NCBI GenBank assembly: GCA_022678445.1
Contig: JALBWU010000002.1
Location: forward strand, 1 to 64,000
DNA: 64,000 nucleotides
DNA from: Candidatus Aramenus sp. CH1
GTDB taxonomy: Archaea; Thermoproteota; Thermoprotei_A; Sulfolobales; Sulfolobaceae
Direction of reading: 5' to 3'
This document shows, one piece after another, positions 1-8,448 of this stretch (position 1 is its first letter; the number at the start of each line of letters is the position of its first letter). The notes beneath the pieces were generated by a model. The model made no database searches and had not been told where the DNA came from. It saw nothing but the letters and a program-made list of their open reading frames with translations. A program made the translations under genes and the position numbers.

Positions 1-132
1 TTTCTTGAGGATTTGCGTAAAAGGTTTAGGGATAGGTTGTATTTGATGCAGTATTCTCGTATTCAGTATTGGATTGGTTGGGAGGCTAGGAAGAGTGGTT
101 TGAGTGTTATTATGGCGGGGAGGAAGTCAGCT
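1..132 (+). pseudogene. 3'-truncated tnpB (IS200/IS605 OrfB) fragment
   Basis: An open frame runs from the window edge to a TGA at 130-132. Its translation contains the segment [20 protein letters not shown], which closely resembles the helix that precedes the V-x-P-x-Y-S-S and zinc-finger region of TnpB proteins of Sulfolobales IS200/IS605-type elements. The frame stops after about 43 residues, before the zinc finger and the last catalytic Asp, so the element is broken here. Codon use (TTG, AGG, GTT, T- and G-rich coding strand) is unlike the neighbouring genes and typical of such insertion sequences. The upstream part lies outside the window. It overlaps the stop codon of the pilus ATPase gene on the other strand. 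Confidence 0.7.
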
Positions 133-1837
133 TGATTGACGACATCCTGTAGGCTTCCTTCAAGGCCTCCTCTGGCCTTAAAGAGTACTTGATAATGTAC
201 TTCTTCACTTCCTTGTAGCTCTCTGGGCTCTGAACTACTTCCTTTGACGTTGAGAGCAACTTCAAGTACGTCGACCTCCTTTCTATCTCATGCTTTACCT
301 CGTCGAGCGACTTTCCCATCTCCTCGATCCTGGTTAACATGACCTTAGCGTTCTCTAGCATAAGGGTATGCGTATCAGACTTGGGCTCCCATGATGACAC
401 TCTCCTGAAGTCGTTGTAGCTTACTATCTCGTCTATAGCTACCGCCCTTCTCCTCAAGACTATCTTCTCCCCTACGTATACTGGCAACCTCCTGACGTTC
501 ACCATTACGTTCATCATGGGTATCCACTCCTTGGGGATGTTCAGAGGTTCGTTCATTAGCCTCTTTATTGCGCTGTCTGTATCGTAGGCGTGGAAAGTAG
601 TAGCTCCTCCGTGACCTGTGGAGAGAGCTTGGAACAGGACGTAAGCTTCCTGCCCCCTTATCTCTCCGACCACGATTATATCTGGCCTATATCTTAGGGA
701 CAACTTCAGTAAGTCCATCAAGCTTATTTCTTTTCCTGCTCCTCCGTATACCTCCCTTGTATGTAGTTGCACCCAGTTATCTTGGGCCAGCTTTATCTCA
801 GGGATATCCTCTATGGACACTATCTTCATTGACTCCTTTGCGAGGTTGAGGATAGCGTTTAACATTGTAGTCTTTCCTGCGCCTGTGACTCCGAGGACCA
901 TAAACGACATCCTTAGGTCTATGGCGTACCACAAGTAGGCGGCAACTTCTGGAGACAAAACTCCAGAGTTGATCAAGTCCAGGATCGTTATGGGCCTATC
1001 GTTAAATCTCCTAATAACGAAGGAGGAACCCCTGGCACTTACTTCCTTCCTGAAGGTCGCTGCTATCCTGTCTCCCTGTGGCAGGATTCCATCGTTTATG
1101 GGAGTGGCTATTGAGATCGTTTTGTTGGCTAGGGTCATGTACCTCATCACTACTTGGTCCAACAGCTCTGCTCCGTCAACTTCGATGTCGAGCACCTTCA
1201 TGTTTTCCTTTATCATAATATTTGTGGGTAGGTACTCGTACTCCCTGTGGTATACGAAAATTGGTGAGCCAAGGCCACTACACGAAATGTCCTCTATCTT
1301 ATAGTCAGCTAAAAGGGGCGTTAGGATGTTGTAGCCAAACATATTTCTCAATAGGTAATAGAGGGCTATCTTACCTCTAGTGCTTAGTACTTGTAGTTCC
1401 CCTTTGCTTCCTTGTATTATTTCTAGGTCTTTTCTTTTCATGGAAGCATCGTAGATTACCTTACCTAGATCCAGCAGGTCTGTCCTGGAGTTGAGAAGTT
1501 CCCTCTCAATTTCGCCTATGAAATATTTGTATATCTCAAATGATTGGTTGTCTATTGGGGGCTCGATTAAGACGTACTTGTATATACCCTTGTTAATATC
1601 GTAGGTAATGAAGACGTGCGGGTTCGCTATACTGAGCTCTATTTTGGCCTTCGCAAAGCTGTCCCTTATCTCAGGTGGAATACTCCCTAAAATATTTATA
1701 TCATAATCAGAAATAATTTCTGTTACCTCTTCCACTGGGGCCGAGAGAGGAAGGAGGTTGACGGGCATTCTAACCTCTGTTGTCCTAGATTTGCCGTTAT
1801 TACCGCTGAACTTTAACTTGGAAAGTATACTAGCCAT
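110..1837 (-). CDS. Type IV pilus / archaellum-type assembly ATPase (GspE/VirB11 family)
   Basis: A 575-residue secretion ATPase that would power assembly of a type IV pilus at the cytoplasmic membrane. Visible motifs are the Walker A GVTGAGKT at residues 316-323, the Asp box SIEDIPEI near 341, the Walker [10 protein letters not shown] near 387-394 and the His box [11 protein letters not shown] near 407. The first 150 residues form a variable N-terminal domain, as in FlaI/UpsE/AapE. The ATG start lies 28 bp downstream of a good TATA box, so the mRNA is probably leaderless. Its membrane partner is encoded divergently. The last few residues (about SSPP) and the stop codon fall inside the adjoining tnpB scrap, so the native C-terminus was probably altered. 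No pilin gene is seen in the window. Which Sulfolobales system (Ups, Aap or other) it belongs to cannot be decided. Confidence 0.88.
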   Translation of the reverse strand: MASILSKLKFSGNNGKSRTTEVRMPVNLLPLSAPVEEVTEIISDYDINILGSIPPEIRDSFAKAKIELSIANPHVFITYDINKGIYKYVLIEPPIDNQSFEIYKYFIGEIERELLNSRTDLLDLGKVIYDASMKRKDLEIIQGSKGELQVLSTRGKIALYYLLRNMFGYNILTPLLADYKIEDISCSGLGSPIFVYHREYEYLPTNIMIKENMKVLDIEVDGAELLDQVVMRYMTLANKTISIATPINDGILPQGDRIAATFRKEVSARGSSFVIRRFNDRPITILDLINSGVLSPEVAAYLWYAIDLRMSFMVLGVTGAGKTTMLNAILNLAKESMKIVSIEDIPEIKLAQDNWVQLHTREVYGGAGKEISLMDLLKLSLRYRPDIIVVGEIRGQEAYVLFQALSTGHGGATTFHAYDTDSAIKRLMNEPLNIPKEWIPMMNVMVNVRRLPVYVGEKIVLRRRAVAIDEIVSYNDFRRVSSWEPKSDTHTLMLENAKVMLTRIEEMGKSLDEVKHEIERRSTYLKLLSTSKEVVQSPESYKEVKKYIIKYSLRPEEALKEAYRMSSIKLTSSPP

Positions 1838-1860
1838 TAGTAGTAGTATAAATTTTCTTC

Positions 1861-1870
1861 CTTATAAATC
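1861..1870 (-). promoter_or_regulatory. TATA box of pilus ATPase gene
   Basis: Minus-strand GATTTATAAG, centred about 28 bp before the ATG, which predicts transcription starting within a few bases of the start codon. The rest of the 270-bp divergent spacer holds the TATA box of the platform gene and a repeated GATCCAAG (1955-1962 and 1989-1996). I see no gene in it. Confidence 0.6.
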
Positions 1871-2077
1871 TTGCAAACTCTAATATTATGAATTAAGAAG
1901 AGGTGATGTTATACTATAGGAAATTTTAAGACAGAAGACTAAAACTAATTGTGTGATCCAAGTATTTTGGCTCTCCGATTTTATCTGCGATCCAAGGTCT
2001 CATATAACCGCTCACCCGTCTCTGAAACTGAATTATTTCAATACACGTTTAACAATGGTGTTTTAAGAAAACATATT

Positions 2078-2089
2078 GTTTAAAATACC
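2078..2089 (+). promoter_or_regulatory. TATA box of TadC-like gene
   Basis: GTTTAAAATACC centred 25 bp before the ATG at 2108, the spacing of a leaderless archaeal transcript. There is no Shine-Dalgarno motif before the start. Confidence 0.6.
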
Positions 2090-2107
2090 TTAATACAAAT
2101 AGATATT

Positions 2108-3961
2108 ATGGCATTAAAGTTAAGGAAGACTTCGACCACTGGAACTCCTGTTACTAAAAACGCAAGAAAGGGCCCAAGCTCATTGTACATAGGGTTTTAC
2201 AACTTAGGCCTAGTAAAGAGAATGGCAAAGAGCTACCAAGAGAAGTTAATGTTAGCTGGATCAACTGAGGACCCAGTGCTTTTCGCTGCAAGGACGTTCT
2301 TCTTTACGTTGGTGGGATTAGCGATAGGCCTAGTACTGATGATATTTGGAGGGCTTATCTTGTTTAAGTTCTATCTGCCCTTGAGGGAGCCCAAGTTCTT
2401 GGCAGTGTCCCTCATGATGATAATGTTTGGTGTGGTAATTCCAGTGGTAATGTATTTCATTTCCTATCTAAACGTATCGCAGGCTATTGACAACAGGAAG
2501 AACGGCCTTAACGCAGAGACCTTCGCGTTCTCCGCGGTCTTCATAATATTCCTTAGGTCAGGGCTAAGCCCTAGAGTGCTATTCGAGAGAATTCCTAAGG
2601 CCGGTGCATTCCAGTACGTGACACAGCTCATGCTCTACGGCTACAAGAGGATGAAGTACCTAGGCGAGAGCGTTGAGGACGCTTTCAGAGAGACCACGAA
2701 GGTCTCTCCCTCGAAACTCTTTAATGATTTCATAAGCACCTACATTACCGCGGTTAGAACTGGGGCCCCAGTGATCGAAACGATGGAGGCAAAGGTGAGA
2801 GCCCTGTTAAGAGAGTTCGAACTCCTAGGGGACAAAGCAGCTGAAAACTTATCGGGAGTAGGAGAGGGGTATGTGATATGGTTAGCGTCAGGCTACATAA
2901 TGATATTCTTGGTGTTAATACTTGAGGCAGTGTTCCCCCAACTAGGCGGGGGATTAACGCTAGGGCTCATGGGAGCAGTCGCCGTTGTGCTCATCCCGAT
3001 AGTCAACCTGGTTTTCGTATTTATGGCAGACTCGATCCAGTTAAAGTTCCCTGAGAGGAAGCTGAGTTCATATAAGGTGTTTTACGTGACTTTCCCTATT
3101 GGCATGATAGTGACCTTCGTGATACTGGGGTTGGAACATCAGCTTTTCAACTTGTTTACCTTATCTGGCACAGTCCAAGACATAGTTCCCACTTCAATAG
3201 CGATCTTGATCGGCTTGCTAATAGCGTCTGTCCCTCCTGCAATCGTAACTAGCAAGGAACTGAGGGAGGGGACAGGCTACGATCAGTACGTTGTGAACTT
3301 GCTTAGGGCCATTTCTGAAGGTCTGAGAGCAGGCCTATCCCCTGAGGCAGTTATAAGGAACTTAAAGGACTCCAAGGAAATGGGAAAGTTAAGGGACGTA
3401 CTAAGGGCCATCGTGGCTTACGTTAATCTAGGCTATCCACTAAAGGACGCCATAAGGAAAGGTGCAGACAGGATAAACGACTTCACCTCTAAGATAGCCC
3501 TACTGTCCCTTGCGGACATGTTGGACATAGGTAGCCTAACGCCCGAGACAGTAGAGGTTCTTGCACAGCAAATAGATAGCCAGATCCTTGTGAGAAGTAA
3601 GTACCTAAGTAAGGTAAAGATACTGATGGCGACGCCATATGTCGGCGTTGTCATAGCCCTAATTGCATCAATATTCTTAGGGATTGCGGTGGACAAACTC
3701 ATACTAGTCCAGAGCTTCTCCTACGGTCCGCTAGTTCTAGCGTCGGAGCTCCTGCCAAAGGCAGTGTATATTTCTGCCGTTTCTTCTATCTATAACGCCT
3801 ATTTCGCTGGGTTCTTGGTAGGTAAGCTGGGCTCCGGAAAAATGGCTACGGGCTTCCTCCACAGCGTCATATTGGCTGTAGTTACTGTGGTAATGCTTAT
3901 CGTAATGCTTCACGTTAACATAAACTTCGCTACTCCAAGTAGCTCTTCAGCAGCGCTGTAA
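2108..3961 (+). CDS. TadC/FlaJ-like pilus assembly membrane platform protein
   Basis: A polytopic membrane protein of 617 residues, long for FlaJ-type proteins. It has two GspF/T2SSF-like cytoplasmic domains (about 130-245 and 385-495), each followed by hydrophobic helices. Roughly nine transmembrane segments can be picked out, starting near residues 62-85 and 97-120 and ending with 580-602. It would form the inner-membrane platform driven by the divergently encoded ATPase. The N-terminus is basic and Ser/Thr-rich. Transcription ends in T-runs just after the stop, convergent with the translation-factor operon. The divergent ATPase/platform arrangement without linked pilins suggests either that the pilins lie left of the window or that the locus was rearranged by the insertion sequence. 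Confidence 0.85.
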   Translation: MALKLRKTSTTGTPVTKNARKGPSSLYIGFYNLGLVKRMAKSYQEKLMLAGSTEDPVLFAARTFFFTLVGLAIGLVLMIFGGLILFKFYLPLREPKFLAVSLMMIMFGVVIPVVMYFISYLNVSQAIDNRKNGLNAETFAFSAVFIIFLRSGLSPRVLFERIPKAGAFQYVTQLMLYGYKRMKYLGESVEDAFRETTKVSPSKLFNDFISTYITAVRTGAPVIETMEAKVRALLREFELLGDKAAENLSGVGEGYVIWLASGYIMIFLVLILEAVFPQLGGGLTLGLMGAVAVVLIPIVNLVFVFMADSIQLKFPERKLSSYKVFYVTFPIGMIVTFVILGLEHQLFNLFTLSGTVQDIVPTSIAILIGLLIASVPPAIVTSKELREGTGYDQYVVNLLRAISEGLRAGLSPEAVIRNLKDSKEMGKLRDVLRAIVAYVNLGYPLKDAIRKGADRINDFTSKIALLSLADMLDIGSLTPETVEVLAQQIDSQILVRSKYLSKVKILMATPYVGVVIALIASIFLGIAVDKLILVQSFSYGPLVLASELLPKAVYISAVSSIYNAYFAGFLVGKLGSGKMATGFLHSVILAVVTVVMLIVMLHVNINFATPSSSSAAL

Positions 3962-3968
3962 ACTACGC

Positions 3969-3994
3969 AAGTTTTTTTATTTTTACTTAGTTTT
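3969..3994 (+). terminator. T-rich terminator after pilus platform gene
   Basis: Runs of six, five and five T separated by a few bases directly after the TAA stop. Archaeal RNA polymerase terminates on such tracts. The last run overlaps the stop of the convergent gene. Confidence 0.5.
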
Positions 3995-5050
3995 TATTTC
4001 TACAATATCTTTATCCTCAAGTGGATGATCTCCTCCTACCTTCTGCCCAGGGAACTTTGCTGAGGGACCCCAAACCCTGGCGTACTTAAAGTTCTCTGAC
4101 AGCGCGCTGTGGAGTTTCCTAGCCACGTCGAGTACAGTCGCACCCCTCTTCATTATGAGGGGTTCTTGGGTTGGCTTTTCCCCCGGCTCCTTGGTATACA
4201 CCCTTATTACGTCGAGGCTCTCGAACAAGTACCTCCTCAGCTTGTCCAACTCATCGAAGGTGGCCAGGGGAAAACCAGCGTCAAACTTGGTCTCTGAGAG
4301 TATAACCATTGGCTTGTAAGTGGTCGCCTCAAATATAGCCTTCTCCACGTCGTCTAGAGTGACCTCTCCGATCACCTTGACGATTGCCGACCTTATGCCA
4401 AAGCCCTCTAGGTAGCTCCTCACCTCGTTCTCGTCTGTGTTAACCAGCTTACCCATGTTTATAATCCTAATCCCATCCTTGTGGCTCCTCGACTTCTCTA
4501 TGACCACTCTACCTTTGGGCTTGCCTAGCAGGATGTTGTTAGACTCCAGGAACTCCCTAATCCTAGTGAACTCCGCCTCGTTGGATACAACTGCCAAGAT
4601 GGCGTCCGCGTTCCTAGCTAGGCCTATTATCTTTCCAGCGATGAGCTTGGAGTCGAGGATCAGGGGAGGCGGGTTTACAAGCTGTATGGCAACGTCCTCG
4701 TAGTACGTCATAGCAGGGACAGGGAGATCTTTGGGATCCTGTTTGACGTTAGTCAGCATCCTTACTGCCCTATTTTTCAGCTCCTGCCTGCCCAAGACTA
4801 GAACTTGTCCTGCACCCTCCTTCTCCACGAAAAAGGAAAGCGAGGAGGACTTTTTGTGCCTCTGCTTCTCGCTCTCTTCTCTGAGTTCCGCTAGACGCCT
4901 TTTTGCCCAGTAGACAAGGTTTTCCGTCCCCTTGTGTTTTGGGACATAGCTTAGGAAGTCCTGGATCGCCTTTATCTTCTCCTCAGGGGTCTTCGCCTCC
5001 ATTACCCTTATCCACTTGGCTTTGGCCTCTGCAGGTAGGTTAGTTACCAT
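3983..5050 (-). CDS. DRG/OBG-like protein with TGS domain and degenerate G motifs
   Basis: 355 residues laid out like a DRG-family GTPase. An N-terminal helical segment contains KHKGTENLVYWAKRRLAELR, resembling the DRG helix K-N-K-A-T-E...L+AKLA+LR. A G-domain-sized middle follows, then a C-terminal TGS domain (about 285-355) ending GGDHPLEDKDIVEI. The P-loop GxxxxGKS is absent: the equivalent strand reads VLVLGRQELKNRAV. The G3 DxxG and the G4 NKxD (here SETKFD) are also gone, so GTP binding is unlikely. The TGS domain suggests RNA or ribosome contact. It is the last gene of a translation and ribosome-maturation operon and overlaps rnhB by 11 nt. Function is unknown; a pseudo-GTPase ribosome factor is my inference. 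Confidence 0.75.
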   Translation of the reverse strand: MVTNLPAEAKAKWIRVMEAKTPEEKIKAIQDFLSYVPKHKGTENLVYWAKRRLAELREESEKQRHKKSSSLSFFVEKEGAGQVLVLGRQELKNRAVRMLTNVKQDPKDLPVPAMTYYEDVAIQLVNPPPLILDSKLIAGKIIGLARNADAILAVVSNEAEFTRIREFLESNNILLGKPKGRVVIEKSRSHKDGIRIINMGKLVNTDENEVRSYLEGFGIRSAIVKVIGEVTLDDVEKAIFEATTYKPMVILSETKFDAGFPLATFDELDKLRRYLFESLDVIRVYTKEPGEKPTQEPLIMKRGATVLDVARKLHSALSENFKYARVWGPSAKFPGQKVGGDHPLEDKDIVEIKTK

Positions 5051-5684
5051 CTACATCCGACCTCTCCTTTTCGAGGTAGAAATTGGGGGCAATCCTGTGA
5101 AGGATTTTCCACGAACGCCTTAATATCGGTGGAGGCGGTTCGCCCCTTTCGTGGACTTCCATTACCCACTTTATGGTCTTAGGGTCAGAGGGGTAACCAC
5201 TTCCGAAGTCCCCGAACCTCTCCTTCAAAGACTCTACTATTCGGTCCCTGATCACTTTAGCTATTATACTAGCTGAGCTACATTCAATAAAGTTTTCGTC
5301 GGCCTTGTGGACTACGTTAGGACTAAACCCCAGCTCAAGGATCCTCTTTATGACTTTTTCCTCGTTGCCAACCTTGTCTACAGTCACCACAGAGGGGGAG
5401 AACGTAGACATGGCCTCTATTATTTGGATGACCTTCTCGTAGGTGACGTCGTTCAAGTTGGCGCTGTCTATTTCCTCGGGAAAGGCCTTGGCTATAGCTA
5501 TTGCCTCAGCGTTGTCGAGTATAACGTTAAAGAGCCTTTCTCTAGCATCTCTGCTCAGCTTTTTGCTGTCCCTAACTCCGTAGTCCTTCAGCAACTTCTC
5601 CCTCTTTTCGTCCAAAAGCACCCCAGCTACGACCATCGGGCCTATTAAGGGACCTCTGCCCGCCTCATCTATTCCGAGCTTCAT
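5040..5684 (-). CDS. rnhB: Ribonuclease HII
   Basis: 214 residues, normal for archaeal RNase HII. It cleaves the RNA strand of RNA-DNA hybrids and removes misincorporated ribonucleotides. The start MKLGIDEAGRGPLIGPMVVA carries the catalytic Asp-Glu pair (residues 5-6). A further Asp sits in VVTVDKVGNEE near residue 100, and the segment ASIIAKVIRD is typical of the family. Its ATG overlaps the TGA of the NMD3 gene (ATGA), so it is translationally coupled within the operon. Confidence 0.95.
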   Translation of the reverse strand: MKLGIDEAGRGPLIGPMVVAGVLLDEKREKLLKDYGVRDSKKLSRDARERLFNVILDNAEAIAIAKAFPEEIDSANLNDVTYEKVIQIIEAMSTFSPSVVTVDKVGNEEKVIKRILELGFSPNVVHKADENFIECSSASIIAKVIRDRIVESLKERFGDFGSGYPSDPKTIKWVMEVHERGEPPPPILRRSWKILHRIAPNFYLEKERSDVDGN

Positions 5685-6388
5685 ACTCTAAGCGAAATAA
5701 CTAGTTTAGCAGTCCTTTTACCTTTTTTAGTGCTCTCGTCCTGGAAGCTCTCGTTAACGGTCACGTCAACAAAGGAGGCCACATAGGAGGCCAGCTTCCT
5801 CGCAACCGACTTCTTTATGAAGTAGTAGTCTATCCCTTCCTTTCCCTCAACCACGTCCGCCAGGTTAGCTATAACCTCCTCAGTGAAGAACGACTCAAAC
5901 AACTTCCTCTTTTCCCTCTCAAGGCCTGCCTTTTTCCCTCTCAACTGTATTATTGCCTCGTAGTACTTCGCTTTCCTCTTTTTGCAAGTGTCGCACAGAA
6001 CGTACTCTATGCCCATGAAGGAGTCTCCCTTGACCTCGACCCTCCTCCCACTCAGCGAGCCCGTGGCTACTATTTCCACGTGTTCCCTGCCGTTGCTGTC
6101 CCTCCACACTTCTCCGACGTCTATGGAGTAGTTACTCACGTTCTTGTCTACTTCCACCCTTTTGGAGAGCTCCCTAAGGGTTAGATCCTTCACGGCGTCT
6201 TCCACGTCCTCATGGATCCTCTCCCACTTCCCCTCGATAAACTCAGCCCCGCATACCCTGCAAACCTTTCCCTTGAGCTCCTTGGGGAAAGAGAAGAGGC
6301 TCTTCGTCTCCAAGTAACAGTCTATGCACAGCCTGTCAATTAGCTCCACGTTTTCCTTTCCGCACCTTACGCAGAACTTTCCCGGCAT
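5681..6388 (-). CDS. NMD3 family zinc protein (large ribosomal subunit factor)
   Basis: 235 residues with the NMD3 zinc layout. There are two N-terminal CxxC pairs (CVRC at 6-9 and CIDC near 21), then CRVC near 43 and CDTC near 134. Eukaryotic NMD3 is the nuclear export adaptor of the 60S subunit. Archaea have only the N-terminal zinc and core part, presumed to act in late 50S maturation or anti-association. The adjacent aIF2-beta and RNase HII genes fit that role. It sits 6 nt after DUF424 and overlaps rnhB by 4 nt. Confidence 0.88.
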   Translation of the reverse strand: MPGKFCVRCGKENVELIDRLCIDCYLETKSLFSFPKELKGKVCRVCGAEFIEGKWERIHEDVEDAVKDLTLRELSKRVEVDKNVSNYSIDVGEVWRDSNGREHVEIVATGSLSGRRVEVKGDSFMGIEYVLCDTCKKRKAKYYEAIIQLRGKKAGLEREKRKLFESFFTEEVIANLADVVEGKEGIDYYFIKKSVARKLASYVASFVDVTVNESFQDESTKKGKRTAKLVISLRV

Positions 6389-6394
6389 AAGGTA

Positions 6395-6691
6395 TCACAA
6401 GTTGTAGACTTGTGCGAACTTAACCCCCGATACCTCTAGGATGCCCTCCTTGTGGACGTACCCCCTCCTTACAGCTTCGTCCACCACCTTATTCCCGACT
6501 AGGCTGACGACGGTGGCTTCCTCAAAAAGGGAAAACGCGTACTCCATGTCCACCTCGTCCCCACCGTAAAATTCCTCGTTTATGTAGAGGATTACCTCGT
6601 TTTCCCTAAACTCCCTTCCTAGTAGCTCCTTCTCGCACACGTTTACAAATACGTTCCCTTGCTCTCTTATGACGTTCAAGATAACCTTCAT
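6395..6691 (-). CDS. DUF424 family protein
   Basis: A 98-residue archaeal protein of the DUF424 family. It is recognised from the V-CEKELLGREFRE motif, the FYGG motif in the middle, the A-x-x-V-S-L-V-G-x-x-V segment and the C-terminal SGVKFAQVYNL. The family is conserved in archaea next to translation genes; its biochemical role is not known to me. Here it sits between aIF2-beta and NMD3 with 6-nt gaps on both sides, which supports a function in translation or ribosome assembly. Confidence 0.85.
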   Translation of the reverse strand: MKVILNVIREQGNVFVNVCEKELLGREFRENEVILYINEEFYGGDEVDMEYAFSLFEEATVVSLVGNKVVDEAVRRGYVHKEGILEVSGVKFAQVYNL

Positions 6692-6697
6692 GTCCTC

Positions 6698-7111
6698 TCA
6701 CAGCGGTTTAACCGACGTTTTGGCTCCACAGGCTAGGCACTGGATGTGCCAGACCTTCTTTTCCTTAACTAGTACAGTGTCTAGGCTCTTGCACGTACTG
6801 CACTGGACGTAGGTCTTTATAAATCTCTCCATCAAGGTCTCTATTACGGTCGAAGAGAATTTACCTTGGATCACCAGCTGACCGTTCTCTGTTACAGATC
6901 CTGCGGCTGCCAATTCCTTTAGTAAGTACCTCATGCATATCTTGTCTTCCCTTCTTAGCCTGTCGCAGTACTCTGCGAAGTTCCTTATTATTGTAGTGTT
7001 GCCTATGTTCAGTATCTGCAAAGAGGGCAAATTCTGAGTTCCCTCGCTGGCCTTCTTGGGCAGTTTTGCGTAGACTCTATCGAGCAAGTACATGTAGTCC
7101 TTATCTGACAT
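6698..7111 (-). CDS. Translation initiation factor aIF2 subunit beta
   Basis: 137 residues, full length for aIF2-beta. It is a subunit of the trimeric factor that carries Met-tRNAi to the small ribosomal subunit. The core IRNFAEYCDRLRREDKICMRYLLKELA and the C-terminal zinc ribbon (CSTC near 103 and CLAC near 126) are clear. First gene of a five-gene minus-strand operon. Its start lies only 47 bp from the start of the divergent tRNA methylthiotransferase gene, so both promoters are packed into one short spacer. Confidence 0.95.
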   Translation of the reverse strand: MSDKDYMYLLDRVYAKLPKKASEGTQNLPSLQILNIGNTTIIRNFAEYCDRLRREDKICMRYLLKELAAAGSVTENGQLVIQGKFSSTVIETLMERFIKTYVQCSTCKSLDTVLVKEKKVWHIQCLACGAKTSVKPL

Positions 7112-7126
7112 GTTCCTACATTAAAT

Positions 7127-7148
7127 CTATAAACGCAGGGGTTTAAAT
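7127..7148. promoter_or_regulatory. Interlocked divergent promoters (aIF2-beta / eMtaB)
   Basis: In a 47-bp spacer the plus strand carries CTATAAACG (7128-7136), about 27 bp before the ATG at 7159. The minus strand reads CATATTTAAACCC over 7138-7150, about 32 bp before the ATG ending at 7111. Each TATA box therefore lies on the far side of the spacer from its gene, and the two pre-initiation complexes would overlap. Confidence 0.5.
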
Positions 7149-7158
7149 ATGTGGTGAA

Positions 7159-8415
7159 ATGAAGATATACTTTGAGACTTACGGATGTGCTCTGAACAAA
7201 GGAGACACCTACATCATGATGACCCTACTTAAGGACAGGGCCCACGAGGTTACTGGGTCACTGGAAGACGCCGACGTGATAGTCATCAATACGTGTGATG
7301 TTAGGCTTGAAACCGGAGAGAGGATGAAAAGGAGAATACGCCAGTTGAGCAACACTGGTAAGAAGCTAGTGGTTGCGGGATGCTTTTCTGGGGCTGAGCC
7401 CGCTGTGGTCAGAAGTATAGCCCCCAACGCCTCCATTCTTGGCCCCCAAGCTATCAGCAAGATCGTCGAGGTAGTTGAGTCGCAAGAGAGGAAGGTCTAC
7501 TTGTTGTCAGACCAACCCATCTACACGCCGAGGATTGCGGAGGGCAAGATAGGCGTCATCCCAGTGGCTGACGGTTGTGCGGGAGACTGTAACTTTTGCA
7601 TAACAAAGCTGGCCAGGAGCAAGCTTAGGAGCTATCCCCTTAGAAAGATAGTAGAAAGCGTGAAGGCATTAGTAAGTCAAGGCGTAGTGGAGATAGAGCT
7701 CACTGGCCAAGACGCGGCAGCTTACGGTCTTGACTACGGTGGGAAGATCACCTTAGCTGACGTGGTCAAGGAGGTGAGCGAGGTAAAGGGGGAGTTCATG
7801 ATCAGAGTAGGCATGATGACGCCAGAGCAAGCACTCAGGATCTTGGACGACCTCTTGGAGGCGTACAAGAGCCCCAAGGTATATAAGTTCTTCCATCTGC
7901 CAGTACAGAGCGGAGACGACGGAGTCCTAAAGGTCATGAACAGGAAGTACACCGTCGACGAGTACAAGGAGCTCGTAAAGGAGATAAGGAGAAAGATACC
8001 GCTGGCTAACATAACTACTGACATAATAGTAGGCCATCCAGGGGAAGACGAGGAGGCTTTTCAGAACACCTTGGATCTAGTCAAGGAGATCAGATTCGAA
8101 AAGATGCACATAGCCATTTACTCGCTAAGGCCCAACACAAAGAGCTCCTCTATGCCCCAGATACCGGACAAGGTTAAGACTGAGAGGCTAAAGAGAATAA
8201 ACTCACTCTACGAGGAAATAGCTAGGCAGAATCACTCGGAGTATCTGGGGAAAGTTTCAAAAGTTGTCGTTACAGAAGAAGGAAAAGGAAACACAAAGAT
8301 AGGTAGGACTGCAAACTACATCCCAGTGATCCTTGAAGACGTCGAGCTGGGGAAGTGGTATAACGTGAAAATTACGGACTTCTCGTTCTACGATGTGAGG
8401 GGGATTGTTATTTAA
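7159..8415 (+). CDS. tRNA t6A37 methylthiotransferase (MtaB/CDKAL1 type)
   Basis: 418 residues. A radical-SAM enzyme that adds a methylthio group to N6-threonylcarbamoyladenosine 37 of ANN-decoding tRNAs. The UPF0004 domain at the N-terminus carries three cluster cysteines (YGCALN, NTCDVR, AGCFSG). The radical SAM motif CAGDCNFC is near residue 140, and a TRAM domain occupies the last 60 residues. A GGTGA sits just before the ATG, although the promoter spacing suggests little or no leader. Followed by the leaderless thiolase gene. Confidence 0.92.
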   Translation: MKIYFETYGCALNKGDTYIMMTLLKDRAHEVTGSLEDADVIVINTCDVRLETGERMKRRIRQLSNTGKKLVVAGCFSGAEPAVVRSIAPNASILGPQAISKIVEVVESQERKVYLLSDQPIYTPRIAEGKIGVIPVADGCAGDCNFCITKLARSKLRSYPLRKIVESVKALVSQGVVEIELTGQDAAAYGLDYGGKITLADVVKEVSEVKGEFMIRVGMMTPEQALRILDDLLEAYKSPKVYKFFHLPVQSGDDGVLKVMNRKYTVDEYKELVKEIRRKIPLANITTDIIVGHPGEDEEAFQNTLDLVKEIRFEKMHIAIYSLRPNTKSSSMPQIPDKVKTERLKRINSLYEEIARQNHSEYLGKVSKVVVTEEGKGNTKIGRTANYIPVILEDVELGKWYNVKITDFSFYDVRGIVI

Positions 8416-8418
8416 AAA

Positions 8419-8428
8419 GTTTAAAAAG
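8419..8428 (+). promoter_or_regulatory. TATA box of thiolase gene
   Basis: GTTTAAAAAG centred 25 bp before the ATG at 8449, with no Shine-Dalgarno motif: a leaderless transcript despite the 33-nt gap to the upstream gene. Confidence 0.55.
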
Positions 8429-8448
8429 TATGAAATCCACCTTAACAT

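Noticed and set aside
969-1304. Plus-strand open frame of 111 codons inside the pilus ATPase gene
   Set aside because: Antisense shadow of a gene with clear ATPase motifs; no promoter and low-complexity hydrophobic product.
1955-1996. GATCCAAG repeated twice in the pilus spacer as an operator or array
   Set aside because: Two imperfectly flanked 8-mers only; chance occurrence is plausible and no dyad symmetry is present.
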